Shown: in pieces, positions 34,533 to 45,947 of the stretch | Numbering within the stretch: the stretch's first letter is position 1 | Layout of the letters: each line of letters starts with the position of its first letter | Source: Euclidia mi | Taxonomy: Eukaryota; Arthropoda; Insecta; Lepidoptera; Erebidae | Length of the DNA: 64,000 bases | Reading direction: 5' to 3' | Assembly (NCBI GenBank): GCA_944739405.2 | Contig: OX123209.2 | Location: 6,827,217 to 6,891,216, forward strand | Translations under genes and position numbers: made by a program | Notes under the pieces: generated by a model | Told to the model about the DNA's origin: nothing | The model's database searches: none | What the model saw: only the letters and a program-made list of their open reading frames with translations

Positions 34533-36270
34533 TATACATATACAAGCATCCTTTACAGAGTTCATTATGATTCTACCAATTCAGCCATATTATGCTGGCG
34601 TACTCTTATTTTAAACAGTTCACGAGATGTAGACTTCCTGATTTCGAGAGGGAGTGCATTCCAAAGATGGACAGCCTGTATATAGAAAGAAGAATGAACA
34701 AGGCTGGAACTATGAGAAGGGCAGAGAAGAAGAAGATTGTTAGTTGAGCGGAGATTTCTGTCATGATTATTACATAAATGTTGAAATTGAGTAGACAGAT
34801 AAGCAGGAGTATGAGAAGAGTTCAAGAAAGAAAAAAGAGTCGTCAGTGTACGCAATTTGCGACGTTGACGAATAGGCAGCCATCGTAATTGGGAACGGTG
34901 AGCAGATATATGATCATACTTACGGAGATTGAAAATGAATCGAATGCAATTGTTGAGAAGGCGGTCAAGTTTATTGAGCAGATCTGCATTCAGGTCGAGA
35001 TAACATACATCACCATAGTCGATTATAGGAAAAACTAACGTCTGCACAAGCATGGTTTTAATTTTGGTTGGGAGAAAGTTCTTCAAGCGATATAGAGTCC
35101 GCAGGGTTCCTGTGACTTTGCGACTGGTATTTGCAATCTGTGTTCTCCAGTCAAGGGCAGCGTCGATGTGTAGGCCAAGATCATTGACACTGGGGCTGAC
35201 GGGGATGACAGACCCATTAAAATTAATAGGTGGAAGCGATTTGACATCCACTCGGCACATAATACGTGGGCTACCAATTAAGATTGCCTGGCATTTATCA
35301 GGATTAACTGACAGACCAAATCTATCTGACCAGTTTTTGATCGCATTTAGATCCCAGTTGATGTTATCGATGGCTGCAATAAGACTTTCTGCCCTTGCCT
35401 GGGTGTAAATCTGCAGGTCATCGGCGTAAAGATGATACGTACAGCGAAGATCATGTGTGAGAAGATTTATAAACAATGAAAACAGAAGAGGAGATATTAT
35501 ACCGCCTTGAGGAACGCCAGAGTCCAAATCTCGCCAAGTTGACGAAGTTTCATCAACACGAACAGACTGCTGGCGTCCTCGAAGATAAGATGAGAACCAT
35601 TCCAGCGCGTCCGATGAAATCATATAGTAGAAGAGGACGGAAATAAGGAGGTTGTGGTTGACGGTGCCAAAAGCGTTTGAAAAATCCACTAAGACCAGCA
35701 CTGTGATCTTAGTGTCTTCCATACCCGCCCTCACATCGCCAGTTACTTTAAGTAACGCTGAGACTGTGCTATGTCCGGGTCTGAATCCTGATTGTAGAGG
35801 AGATAAAATATTGTTTTCGAATACAAACCCGGACAGTTGTTTATAGACGCATGCTTCAAGCACCTTAGACAGAAATGGGAGGATGGAGATAGGACGGAAA
35901 TGGGAAGGAAGGGAAGGATTAGAAACCTTTGGTAGTGGGCGGACGAAAGCTTTGCCCCACAATGAAGGAAACTGGCCGGTTTCAAGAGAAAAGTTAAGGA
36001 TATGGGTTAAGGGAGAGAGGAGAAAGTCCAGAATAACGGTGATCATATGACGACTGAGGTTGTCACATCCCACCGCTCTGGACTTGATAGATAGGATTAC
36101 CTTTTTGACTTCATCTGACGTGACTGGAGAAAACTTAAAATAATTAATGTTTGGCCGCATTAATCCGGTCATATAGTTAAGGGTTTGACGCTTGGTTATA
36201 TGATCTAGGGAGCATGTGGAGGTAAAATGTCGATTAATGTCGTCTAACTCGATTGTCCTTGGAAAGTCTA
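34170..36270 (-). mobile_element. 5'-truncated non-LTR retrotransposon inside Transib, RT frame open
   Basis: A minus-strand open frame of 535 codons (34565-36172, extending in frame to about 36270) encodes RT: KSRAVGCDNLSRHMI, HFRPISILPFLSKVLE, LQSGFRPGHSTVSAL, VLVDFSNAFGTVNH, SGVPQGGIISPLLFS and YHLYADDLQIYTQ with the intact YADD. A C-terminal domain with RFIFNLRKYDHISAHRSQL follows. It resembles CR1/Jockey-type ORF2. The endonuclease is missing through 5' truncation. The 3' UTR holds an AT microsatellite and ends in a poly(A) run (T's near 34172-34190). It interrupts the Transib frame just before TMVDG. Confidence 0.85.
34462..34523. repeat. (AT)n microsatellite
   Basis: About 60 bp of uninterrupted TA repeats inside the 3' UTR of the non-LTR element. 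Confidence 0.95.
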
Positions 36271-39200
36271 TATGAAAAAAATTATTTTATGTTTGACGGA
36301 TATGTCGTCGATCTTGGTCTTGCTCAGTTCTTTCATTTGATTTTCTACGTACTCAATTTCCTCATTAGTCACGTCAGTGTTTTCTTTCACAAATCGTAAG
36401 CGTATTGGTCTTCAATATCGTGGTGATGACGGAGTTGGGTTTTGCCATATAATTTTTTTTTCCGTTCCATAGACTAGTTGGAGAGGAACGACAGAACTTT
36501 GTAAAATGTTGGCGTCGAAATCAGTCTCATTTGCAAATTTCATTTTATATTGAATCTGCTGAGATCCGTCACAGCCCCATTTGCTGATGAGCAGAAAGGA
36601 CTGCTTTTCAGATTCAGTCATTTGCTCCAAGACCTCCTCACCAAGATGCAATAATAATCGCTTGATGGTGTGATCCATTAAGCTTTGTACCCTTACTTCG
36701 GCACAGGTCTCAGTTATGCTGTGGATTTCGGGGTAACATTTTTTCTTCAACTTCTTTAGAATCGAATAGCATGGGTAAAAGCCTGGATTCGTGTCTCGAA
36801 CCACTTCGTATTGGGCCTGGGTAAGCCCAGCTTCAACAAACATAAACAGGGAACGAAGGTGTGCCAATTTCGTTGAAACTTCTTTTTCTTGTTCAGCTGC
36901 GTGTTCTTTTATCGCTGCTGCATATTTTTTTGCTTTCCGGGGGCTTCTGGTAAGGACCTTTACGATTTTTGATGCTTCGACTTCGCCAGTTTCTCGCAAT
37001 TTCATTTGTGTTGCGTATGGCAGCACATCTAAGTCAGATGTTCGAAGATTTTCAGTTTTTCGCCTTTTATTCCTTTCACATAAGTCTGAAAACGACTTTT
37101 GAGGTCTACCTGGACTTAATCCTATAACAAATATACCTTTAGTCACTGATAAAATTCCATGAAATATAATAATGTTCGAAACAAAAGAATTGTTAACGTA
37201 AGTACCTGCTTTTGGTAGCGATATGGTGCCCTTGAGCCATTCTTTGTTCGCTTCTAGGAATCTGGCTTTGGTATTGCGGGCAGCTGACCATTTCTGCTTG
37301 AATTGGTGACGTATAATTGACAACTTGTGCTTTGCATCGGCAATGTTTGGGTCATCTTCAGAGTATTGACGGAGAAGTTCCAACTCCATAAATTCCAACT
37401 TTTCATTGAAATTTGAAGCATTGGAGCGTTCCATGATAGTTAGTAAATCGTTTCTAGTTAATACCCGCATCCCAGAAGAGCCTGGAAACAAAATAAACTA
37501 ATTTAAAAAAAAAAACAACACGTGGTTTTTTGAGTCTATGCAAAAAAAAATGCCAAAAATGGAGGGGAGCATTAGGGTGGCTGTTTTACGTATTTTAGAA
37601 TACTATAGAGTCTATTCTAAAACAAACCATATAAATTTTTACTTAGAAATGTTCAGAAATACTTTAAAACGCTTGAAGATTTTTTTAAATGCGTATTTTA
37701 TAGGACTTTTTAAGAATTAGTTACTAATGGAGCTAAAGGTACGAAAACTCCCTCTTTTCATAACAAAACTAAATAAAATAATAAGTACATACCTGGTTGT
37801 GTAAGATCCATAGTAGAAATTCAAAAGAAATTGACTTTTTCACCATAAATTTTATATTTGAAAACAATGAAATTTGAGCGTATCGAATAATTACACGACT
37901 ACGGCAAGCGAACGGTAATTTCCGATTGAGCGCATGGAGCGGGGGAAAGGCTCTAGCGCGTCGGGTTCACGCTATTGGTAAGAGGAGATACCATTGTATT
38001 TCGAGGAATAATAAAAAACGGCGTCTAACTAAAACAAAAAAAATGGATTTCGCCCGACTTTTAGGGCCTAATACCTGTCTGTGCGCCGCCCATGGACACC
38101 CGCAACACCAGAGGAGTCACAAGTGCGTTGCCGGCCTTTTAAAAAGGAATACGCTCTTTTTTTGAAGGTTTGAAGGTCGTATTGGTTCGGAAAAACCGCA
38201 GGCGACAGATCATTCCACAGTTTACAGGTGCGAGGCAGAAAGTTTCTAGAAAAACGCACCGTTGTGGCTTGCCAACCATTTAAATGATGAGGATGGAAAT
38301 TCTGTCGCGTAGAACGATGGCGGAAAAAGGCGGCAGGGATTAATCCGAACAACTCTTCGGAGCACTGCCCATAGTAGTAGCGATAAAAGATGCATAGCGA
38401 GGCTACATCTCTACGCAGCGCCAAGGGGTCTAACCGGTTGCAAATATTTTGGCAATCGACAATTCGAGCGGCTCTCCGTTGAATGCGGTCCAGAGGGAGA
38501 AGCTGGTACTGGGGTGAGAACAGTATTCCATATGTGGCCGGAACTGCGCCTTATAAAGGAGCAAGCGGTGGGCCGGAGTGAAATACCGTCTCGATCTATT
38601 GAGCACGCCAAGCTTCTTCGAGGCTAACTTAGCCTTAGCCTCTAAGTGACCGCGGAACTGGACTTCGCTCGATATGTCGATACCAAGTATTCCAAATACT
38701 GGCGGAGGCAGTTAAGGGAGTGCTCTCAAAACGAGGATATACGACCAACGGCAGTTTTTTTGCGGTGAACACGCAAACTTGTGTCTTTGTGGGGTTAAAT
38801 TGGACCAAATTAAGTCTTACCCAATCTGAGACCATCTCCAAGGAGGTCTCAATTTCAAACACAAGTTTATTTCGGCTCTCGATGACTTTTTCCCGAGAAA
38901 TGTTGGCTCGGTCGGTATATAAAGCATCGCCCGTGCTGTCATGTGCATAACAATGAATGCCACTGTCTAGCAACATATCATTGATATGCAGGAGGAACAG
39001 AGTAGGCGATAAGCACGCAGCCTTGAGGGACACCAGCATTTACAGACAAGGCGTCAGAGCATTCACCGTCAACTACGACCTCATGCTTCTGTCTGTAAGA
39101 AAGCTGGTGACCCATTCGCATAATTTCTCGGGCAGCCCATAGGAAGGGAGCTTCGAAAGAAGCGCTTTGTGCCAGACCCGATCGAAGGCCTTCGCTATGT

Positions 39201-40767
39201 CCAAACTGACCGCCAAAGCCTCCCCCTTTGTCTCGATCGCCTGTGCCCAACGATGTGTCAGGTATACTAGAAGATCACCAGCCGACCGACCCTTACGAAA
39301 GCCGTATTGCTGGTCACTAAGCATCTGATTATCCTCTAGAAAGAGCTGGCAGTTAATAATGAACTCCATTATCTTCGAGAAGAGGGAGGTTATAGCTGTC
39401 GGTCTGTAGTTGGACGGGTTAGAGCGATCGTCTTTTTAAGGGATCGGGTGGACCAATGCTGTCTTCCACGATGTTGGGACTACGCCAAAAGAGTAAGATA
39501 GACGAAAAAGGCGTGTTAAAACTGGTGCCAACTCTGGAGTGCAGATCTTCAACACAATAGGAGGAATTCCATCAGGCCCACTCGACTTATGGATATCGAG
39601 GGACAGAAGTGCCGTACGGACTGCGCGTTGGTGGAACCGAATATCCGGCATACAGCCCTTGAACAGCGGTATAGTAGGCGGTTTCTGTCCCCCGTCATCC
39701 AAGGTCGAGTTGGACGCAAAGAGTTTGCCCAGGAGATCGGCTTTCTCCTTTGCGTCGTGGGCCAAGGAGTCATTTCACATGTGTAGCGGTGGAAAGGATG
39801 GCTTACAGAAGTTCCCTTCGATAGCTTTGACAAGAGACCAGAATGCACGAGTTCCCGAAGGAAGGCGCTCAAGCCTCTCGCCAATTCTATCGATGTGCTT
39901 TGACTTCGCACTAGCTATGTCTCTTTTGAGGGACCTGGAGGCAAAGTTATACTCCTTTTTTAATGCGCTGGTATTTTCATCCCCTGCCGCCACCGCATCA
40001 GCCCAGGCTTGGTAAGCTTCCTGCTTCCTGCGAGAAGCCTTTTTGGAAGATGAACCAAACCAAGGCCGAAATTTGCCACCAATGGGGCCACAGAGGATGG
40101 AATGAAAAGTTCCATGCCCTGTAGCACCACATCAGCAACAGAACCAGCGGCGACGCTGGGATCATCCGGCGAGAAGCATACTTGTCCCCAAGGATAGGAC
40201 GCAAGGAAGTTCCGCATCCCATCCCAATCTGCTGACTTGTAGTGCCACACACGACGACTTCGTGCAGCCCGCGATCGCAGCGAGCACGTGAGAGGCACCA
40301 CACTCTGTACAAGGCAATGGTCTGAGGAGCCAAGTGGGGCGCTTACGGATACCTTGTAGCCGTCCGGATGAGAGGTCAGCAGAAGGTCCAGCAGTGAAGG
40401 ATTCTGGCTTACAACGTCTGGGATTCGCGTGGGCGTGGTAACCAGTTGTGTCAGGCCATAAGCCAGGGCGAAGTCGTGAACAGATCTCCCCGCATGATCA
40501 GTTTTACTGGAACTGAGCCAGTCGGCGTGATGGGCGTTAAAATCACCAAGTAAGATGATCTTTGCTGACGGAATCTGCTGCTGCACAAGGTCTGAAGCCA
40601 TTTGGATGTGCTCAATAAGTCGGTCAGTTTCGGTATCACCGCTATGGGACCTATAAAGGCAAGCATAGACGCGGGGGTGGTCGTCGCTATCTATACATAG
40701 CCATAAGGTTGAGAGGTCCCTACCTTCAAGATTCCTAAGGCGACGAGAACTGATATCGCCTCTAACA

Positions 40768-41679
40768 TAGCGATGGGACGAGTCGTCAATTTTCCAACTC
40801 GACCTACTCGAGTTGAGTTATTGAATAACTCAAGTTACAACTCGATTTGACTCGACTCGGTGCCCACTCGATAACAGTGCTAACCTCCGAGCTGCGGAGC
40901 GAGTTACCGAGTCACGGAGTTGGCGTCGACTCCGTGCCAACTCGATAACCGTTGTGTATAACCTCCGAGCTGCCGAGCGAATTACCGAGTCACCGAGTTG
41001 GCGTCAACTCGCTGGCTCTAACTTGTACAAAGCAAATAAAACCTGTCGACCGAATCAGGCAGGCAAGCCAAGCTGCCAAGTTAACACTGGCCAACTCGGA
41101 AGTAGTAATGCAGAGGGAGGATCGTCGGCTTATTTCTTTCGTTAATATTTCATACGCTTGGTAGGTACTAGGTAGGTACACTAAATGAATAAAACGTGAT
41201 ATAATACACAGTTCACTGGTTAATTTTGAGAAAATATATCCCGTGAATGTAACTCACAAATCAATAACATTATTACAAATTAACAATCATATTACAAACA
41301 AATATTATATTCAACGGATCACTCCGCGACCTTGACGAGTTGAGTCGACGCGGCGACGAGTCAACGAGTTGCGAGTTAGCCGAGTTATCAACGAAGCGAC
41401 AATGCCACTACCGAGTTAGGTCAAGACTACAACTCGGTCAACTCGCTAACAGCGAGTTGAGTCGAATCATTGACGAGTTACGGGATGGTTATGTTCGATC
41501 TCACCCTTACTCGTTACGTTACTTTGGGTGACGACGCCGACGCGACGAGTTGACGAGTTGCCATATTTTGAACGACGCCTACCGAGTTAGCTCGAGTTAA
41601 CATAAAAGCAGATCGAGTTGACTCGCTCAGGGGCTAACTCGAGTTAATCGAGTTAAATAACTCGAGTCGCCCATCGCTA
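40768..41679. mobile_element. non-autonomous hAT element made of CGAGTT-rich repeats
   Basis: 912 bp between exact 8-bp duplications CTCTAACA (40760-40767 and 41680-41687). The ends are TAGCGATGGGACGAG and, inverted, TAGCGATGGGCGACTCGAG. It interrupts the endonuclease codons VCLYVR / GDISSRRL of the host element. Both arms are built from many CGAGTT/AACTCG words, and a block with CTCCGAGCTG..GAGCGAGTTACCGAG recurs about 75 bp apart (about 40885 and 40960). No ORF of note. Confidence 0.88.
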
Positions 41680-42236
41680 CTCTAACATACAAGCACACTC
41701 CGGCCTTGGACAGAAAGGAGTGTTCAAGTCCATACCCAGGGTAAGTAAGGTAGGAAGTGTCTGCTGGAGGCGATATCTGCGTCTCAGTCAAGAAAAGCAA
41801 GGCCGGCTTTGTTGCCTCGAGGTGGTGGTGGACAGCATTAAGGTTGGTGTGTAATCCCCTGATATTGCAGAAGTCCACGGCCAATGTGGCAGGGGGTGCC
41901 AGGATATTTTTGCTCCTTTTAAGGGAATTTTCGAGCGCAGTTTTGCCCCCTCCAGAGTACGACGGGCGGTCTGGGCGTCCACGCTTAGATGTTTTGTGTC
42001 CTGAACGCGGACGTCCAGAGAGGGAGTCTGCAACGCTAGCGCAGTTGGTACCCTCCTGGGGTAGCAAAAAGTTTTTCAACTGCACCATCATAGAGAGGGT
42101 TGGGGGATTGGGCCTCCGGTATCCTCACTCACTCGGCGAAACACAACGCAAGCGTTGTTTCACGCCGGTTCTCTGTGAGGCCGTGGCATCACTCCGGTCG
42201 AGCCTGACCCATTCGTGCCGAAGCATGGCTCTCCCA

Positions 42237-42509
42237 CTGTTCCCGACTATTACGACAAATTTCTGGAAGCGTTTAGAATGAACTAGTTTGTTATCCGGCC
42301 GGTATAAATACCACGCGGACGAGCGAGTTCACTCAGTTAAAATTGAAGAAGCGAACCGATCAACATCGAGCGAAGGATCTGAAGAGTCGGAAGTGTTTAG
42401 TGGTGTGAAATAGTGTTTTAATAAGTGTGTATAAATTGTGTTGTAATAAATAAAGTACAGTTTAGTTGCATAGTGTATTTAATTTATCACCGAACCCCAG
42501 CTCGTAACA
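42237..42509 (+). repeat. partial 3' LTR of the gypsy element
   Basis: Matches the 3' two thirds of the LTR at 27052, from TGTTCCCGACTATTACGAC to CCCCAGCTCGTAACA, with TATAAATACC, AATAAAGT and AGTCGGAAGTGTTTAGTGG. The gag patch is absent. No primer-binding site follows, so it is the 3' copy. The first part of the LTR and the rest of pol were lost where the non-LTR element joins. Confidence 0.85.
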
Positions 42510-43560
42510 ATATGTTGACAACGAAGATCTTGCGCAGCTTTGTCGGAACTAATTATTTAGCAACATTAGTAATCACCAGGTTGGATTATATCCTAGTGCG
42601 AGCCATGTTACAGACCTATCTAAAGCTATATTAGAAAAATATATCAGTGTAAGATTGCATTTTATTTTGAAAAATTCGAATTTAAAAGATAGCAAGTGTG
42701 AGCTTCTTAATAAATACGTCTTATTTCAGGGACAATAATAGAATCTGGATTGAAATTGAATTTAAATTAATGTTCAACATTAAAATATTATTGTATTATA
42801 TACTTGTGTCATTTATTTCTTTACAAACTTTAGCTTATGTGGTTGTACAAATGAATGGTTTATCACGGACACTGACATCCTAGGTAGACATGATTTTTAA
42901 CTCTTGGTATTCGGATATGATAAAAGCCATATTGTATCTTCCTCTTTAATTTTATATCACTATTTATATATATTTAGAAAGGCCACACTATTTGTATCCT
43001 ATCCCGCCATCCCAAAATAAAAGCAAACAATTGCAAAACTTAAAGTAACAAAACTACAGTATTTTATCGATATAAATAATCGACCTTTTGGTCGCCGTAA
43101 CGTTAATGAGTGTGTGTGAGTGTACGTCAAGCGCGATAGTTCCATGTTAAGCGCAGTGTTTTCGCTAGTGTGACAACCAATGGCAAACTCGCGATCTAAT
43201 TAAGTGCGGTTGATTTGTGTGCGTAATGCGCGTACGTATTAGTGTATTGCTTGTAGTGGAGATAGAGAGTGGGAGACAATCGGCGACACGCGTTCTAATA
43301 CAAATCAGTAACTATTTCCTTTCTAACTTCTTTTATCTGTTCTGTGCTTCTTTGACATCATTAAAAATATTCACTTTTTATTTTTATTGAAAAAAAAAAT
43401 TAAGTTCTTACCCAAAAACAAGACACTTGGAGCTACAATTTCCTTTTTTTTATTTCCTGTACGACCTCTTCTCTTGAAGTTACGGCCTGTTGAAAATTGC
43501 CCAAAAATGTTGAATGTTTTTTTGATGCCTTAAGCACACATGTGCATCGTAAAATTTCAC
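42510..43560. other. no gene seen
   Basis: AT-rich sequence with no recognised element, except a moderately GC-rich stretch near 43080-43300 that I cannot assign. Confidence 0.4.
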
Positions 43561-43611
43561 TCTAATATTTTTTACCCGACTGCGCGACGCAAAGGAGGGT
43601 AATGTGTTTAT

Positions 43612-43673
43612 CAGTCTATGTATGTATGTATGTATGTATGTATGTATGTATGTATGTATGTATGTATGTATGT
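43612..43673. repeat. (TATG)n microsatellite within a dispersed repeat
   Basis: About 14 tandem TATG units follow CCCGACTGCGCGACGCAAAG, the head of a common insect repeat. Similar CCCGACTGCATAAAA sequence occurs at 44131, so the two may bound one repeat of about 560 bp. Confidence 0.8.
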
Positions 43674-44289
43674 TTGTTTCTATGTGGCGTTCTAGAGACC
43701 AAATGCGTAGGCCGATTTTGATAATTCTTACGTCAATCGATTCGTTTCAACCTTGCGAGTGTCACTAAAGACATGACAGTAATCAAAATTCACCACAGCG
43801 ACAGCCAGACGCCATATTGTCAAAATGAAAAAAAATAAAGTCGATGAGCTATGTCAAGTGGGGTGTCGTTGAATAGGTATTTTAAAATTATCTTTAGGTT
43901 TCTTTTATCATTTTTCATTTTAAATAATAGTTTAGGATATATAACGATTTAAAGATGTTTAACAAAAAAAAATTCTCGCTAATTTTCATACTTATTGATT
44001 TAAGATTTTATTTCAAGTATAAACGATATACAAACACTCGATTGCGAAATTTACCATCTTATAACGAAGTCAATGAATCGTAACTAAAAGGTATAAAATA
44101 TAAAAAAATAATTTAAAGAAAAACAAAAACCCGACTGCATAAAAACTAATTTTAAAAAATACGTGAAAATATTAACTTAAATAAAAACTAAAAAGAAAGA
44201 AACAAGCTCAGAAGTTTAGAAGTAATATGCAGAACAGAACGACTCACAGTCGGGGCCCATTCAAATTTTACCAATCAAATCTTCCCAAG

Positions 44290-44640
44290 GTACGTATGCG
44301 CATGGCGTGGACAACAGAATTGATCAAGTGATATGAATAAATTACTTATATGGCTATTAAAAATAGAGGTTCATGCTAAAAGGCTGAAAATTAATAGTTG
44401 TATGTACTTTTTAATGCCACATAATAAAAAAATTAAAATAAAAAATAATGTCCAATAAATAAAAATACTTTTTTTTGGGTTGGCCACCCTTATGACTTGG
44501 AGGTTTGAAAAATAAATTACGACCGATTCTCAGGCCTACCAAATATACATACAAAATTTCATAAAAATCGGTCCAGCCGTTTCGGAGGAGTATTTTAACT
44601 AACACTGTGTCACGAGAAATTTATATATATATAAATTTCG
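44290..44640 (+). repeat. dispersed repeat related to 12557-13340
   Basis: Shares ACCCTTATGACTTGGAGG, TTGAAAAATAAATTACGACC and TCGGTCCAGCCGTTTCGGAG with the repeat at 12.6-13.3 kb. Ends AACTAACACTGTGTCACGAG, the usual 3' end of this family. Confidence 0.7.
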
Positions 44641-45206
44641 TTCATTTATTATCAAAGAAGGTATTTGAAATGAAAAAAGTAATATTTTACCTAGTCTTTC
44701 ATAGCAATTCTGTATGTCGTAAGCCATGTCAAAATTATTTTCATGGCTTTTAACTTGCGACGTGTACGGTCGCGGTCTAAAAATGTTTACCACTTTTCAA
44801 ATTACATTCTTTGTCAAGCTGGTTTCAGCAAGGTCTAAAATGCTATATCGGAGTACTTATTACTTTTCAATCATTGGTAAGGCATAGATTCAAACAAAAA
44901 GAGTATGAATATTTTTAGGTCGATGAAATAATTTGACATAATGACAGAATTGCATTTATGCTGTGGCTGCTGAAGGAGGCTATATTCGTTATTAAAACTT
45001 TTATTAACAAAAAAATATGTGTTGAATTTATTTTTGATTATTTCTGCCTATTTTTTTATAAAGCACGATTCGCCTGGTTAAGGGCACAAACTATCTAAAC
45101 AAAAGCTCACTTATGTGATCACCATGAGCTTTAACGTGACTAGTATACCATCCACTATCATTATAGCTCACAGTCTGACCGCGCCCTGATTTTCGCTAGA
45201 TGATAT

Positions 45207-45642
45207 CATCATCATCATCACCCTAGCATTTTCTTAGTTGCATCCCAAGCTTGCACTTCGGAGCCCAGGGTCTGCTATTTCTGGTCTACCGAGATTTGAC
45301 TGGATATCAGTTTTTACACGGAGCGACTGCCATCCAACATCATTCTAAGGTTAGACCAGTAGTCAGTAGGTATAATTGAGGGCATTGACTTCCCACTAAT
45401 GACTGCCATAGATCATGACAGCCGGGACTGCTTCACGTGCTTTCTGATGCACGGGGGTGAAACACCGCCAACTTCGGGCTAATTTTTAAGAATTTCTTGA
45501 CTGAAATTCCTAATAAATTGTCACTAAGAAATTCTTAACAGAAAACCTTAGCAACATTTTCCGAGCCTGACTCGCGAAATGAACCCGAGACCTCATGATC
45601 AGCTGTCGTATGCACTACCGCTAGACCAACGAGGCAGTCTTA
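45207..45642 (-). mobile_element. tRNA-derived SINE with (GAT)n tail and 13-bp target duplication
   Basis: Minus strand: head GACTGCCTCGTTGGTCTAGC (box A TGGTCTAGCGGTAGTGC), box-B-like GGTCTCGGGTTCATTTC, a body of about 350 bp, and a GAT-repeat tail (45207-45220). Flanks are CGCTAGATGATAT (45194-45206) and CGCTAGACGATAT (45643-45655), one mismatch. Confidence 0.85.
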
Positions 45643-45947
45643 CGCTAGACGATATAAATAATATTGTATTTTTTTCAAAAAGTTTTTATATTCCGGATGT
45701 CGTAATTTCGCCATCCCTTTCATTATAATCTGTCAATGTAAAAGTCATTTGATAAACTTATTAATTACAAATACCAAAATCGTAAAAAGCAAGTTTAAAA
45801 TAACATTATTTGAAGACTGCAAATATTTTAGTTTTATTGTAAATATCACGCTTGTAATAAAATGAACGTATACTATAAATGTGGAATAATAAATCGTTAT
45901 TGACACCAGTTGCTACGCAACGCATGTTATCATAGATTGGTTGCCTA

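Larger units (their letters stand above)
33285..37811 (-). pseudogene. Transib transposase (RAG1 relative), three exons, nonsense mutations, LINE insertion
   Basis: Exon 1 (37793-37811) encodes MDLTQP. Exon 2 begins after TTTGTTTCCAG with SSGMRVLTRNDLLTIMERSN. An 84-bp intron (37122-37205) lies between SLPKAG and LSPGRPQKSF. The core has SKWGCDGSQQIQYK (first Asp), VPLQLVYGTEKKIIWQNP, TMVDGKVCNAATHTKSTIRCYICGA-type sequence, RFGLSLLHARIRFFESILHV, FGNTNDGNTSRRFF, then MLPTLHKVLSHRAAVIKEA and SEEAAEARNKHIRAFRLNYARK, the counterpart of the RAG1 C-terminal Glu region. TGA replaces a sense codon at 36412 and another (CGA to TGA) near 33796. A non-LTR element splits the frame before TMVDG. Dead copy; identity of the family is strong. 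Confidence 0.88.
33149..38083 (-). mobile_element. Transib transposon with CGCCG target duplication and RSS-like ends
   Basis: 4,935 bp flanked by CGCCG on both sides (33144-33148 and 38084-38088). The ends read CACAGAG + 23 bp + ACAAAAATA on the left and CACAGAC + 23 bp + GCGAAATCC on the right (inverted); the first 30 bases differ at two positions. A CAC-starting heptamer, a GC-rich 5-bp duplication and a RAG1-like transposase define Transib. A non-LTR element sits inside it at about 34170-36270. Confidence 0.92.
33131..42236 (-). pseudogene. non-LTR retrotransposon (Jockey/I-like), split by Transib and by a hAT MITE
   Basis: The minus-strand element starts near 42236 with AGTGGGAGAGCCATGCTTCGG. 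It has an apurinic endonuclease (VDFCNIRGLHTNLNAVHHHL, FLTETQ, then after a 912-bp hAT insertion IILLGDFNAHHADWL and SDHCLV). RT follows (SSGPDGIPPIVLK, QYGFRKGRSAGDLLVYLTHRW, SLDIAKAFDRVWH, GVPQGCVL). The expected YADD box reads YAHD, so a catalytic Asp is lost. The C-terminal end is RFSRNFLPRTCKLWNDL..FKKRAYSFLKGRQR..GVAGVHGRR. Transib cut it there; its remaining 3' sequence (CGGCGGTAATCACTCAC on minus) is at 33131-33148. Many frameshifts. Confidence 0.82.

Noticed and set aside
42425..42634. ORF starting in the partial LTR (MCINCVVINKVQF)
   Set aside because: The same peptide start appears in every LTR copy because it is LTR sequence; there is no gene.
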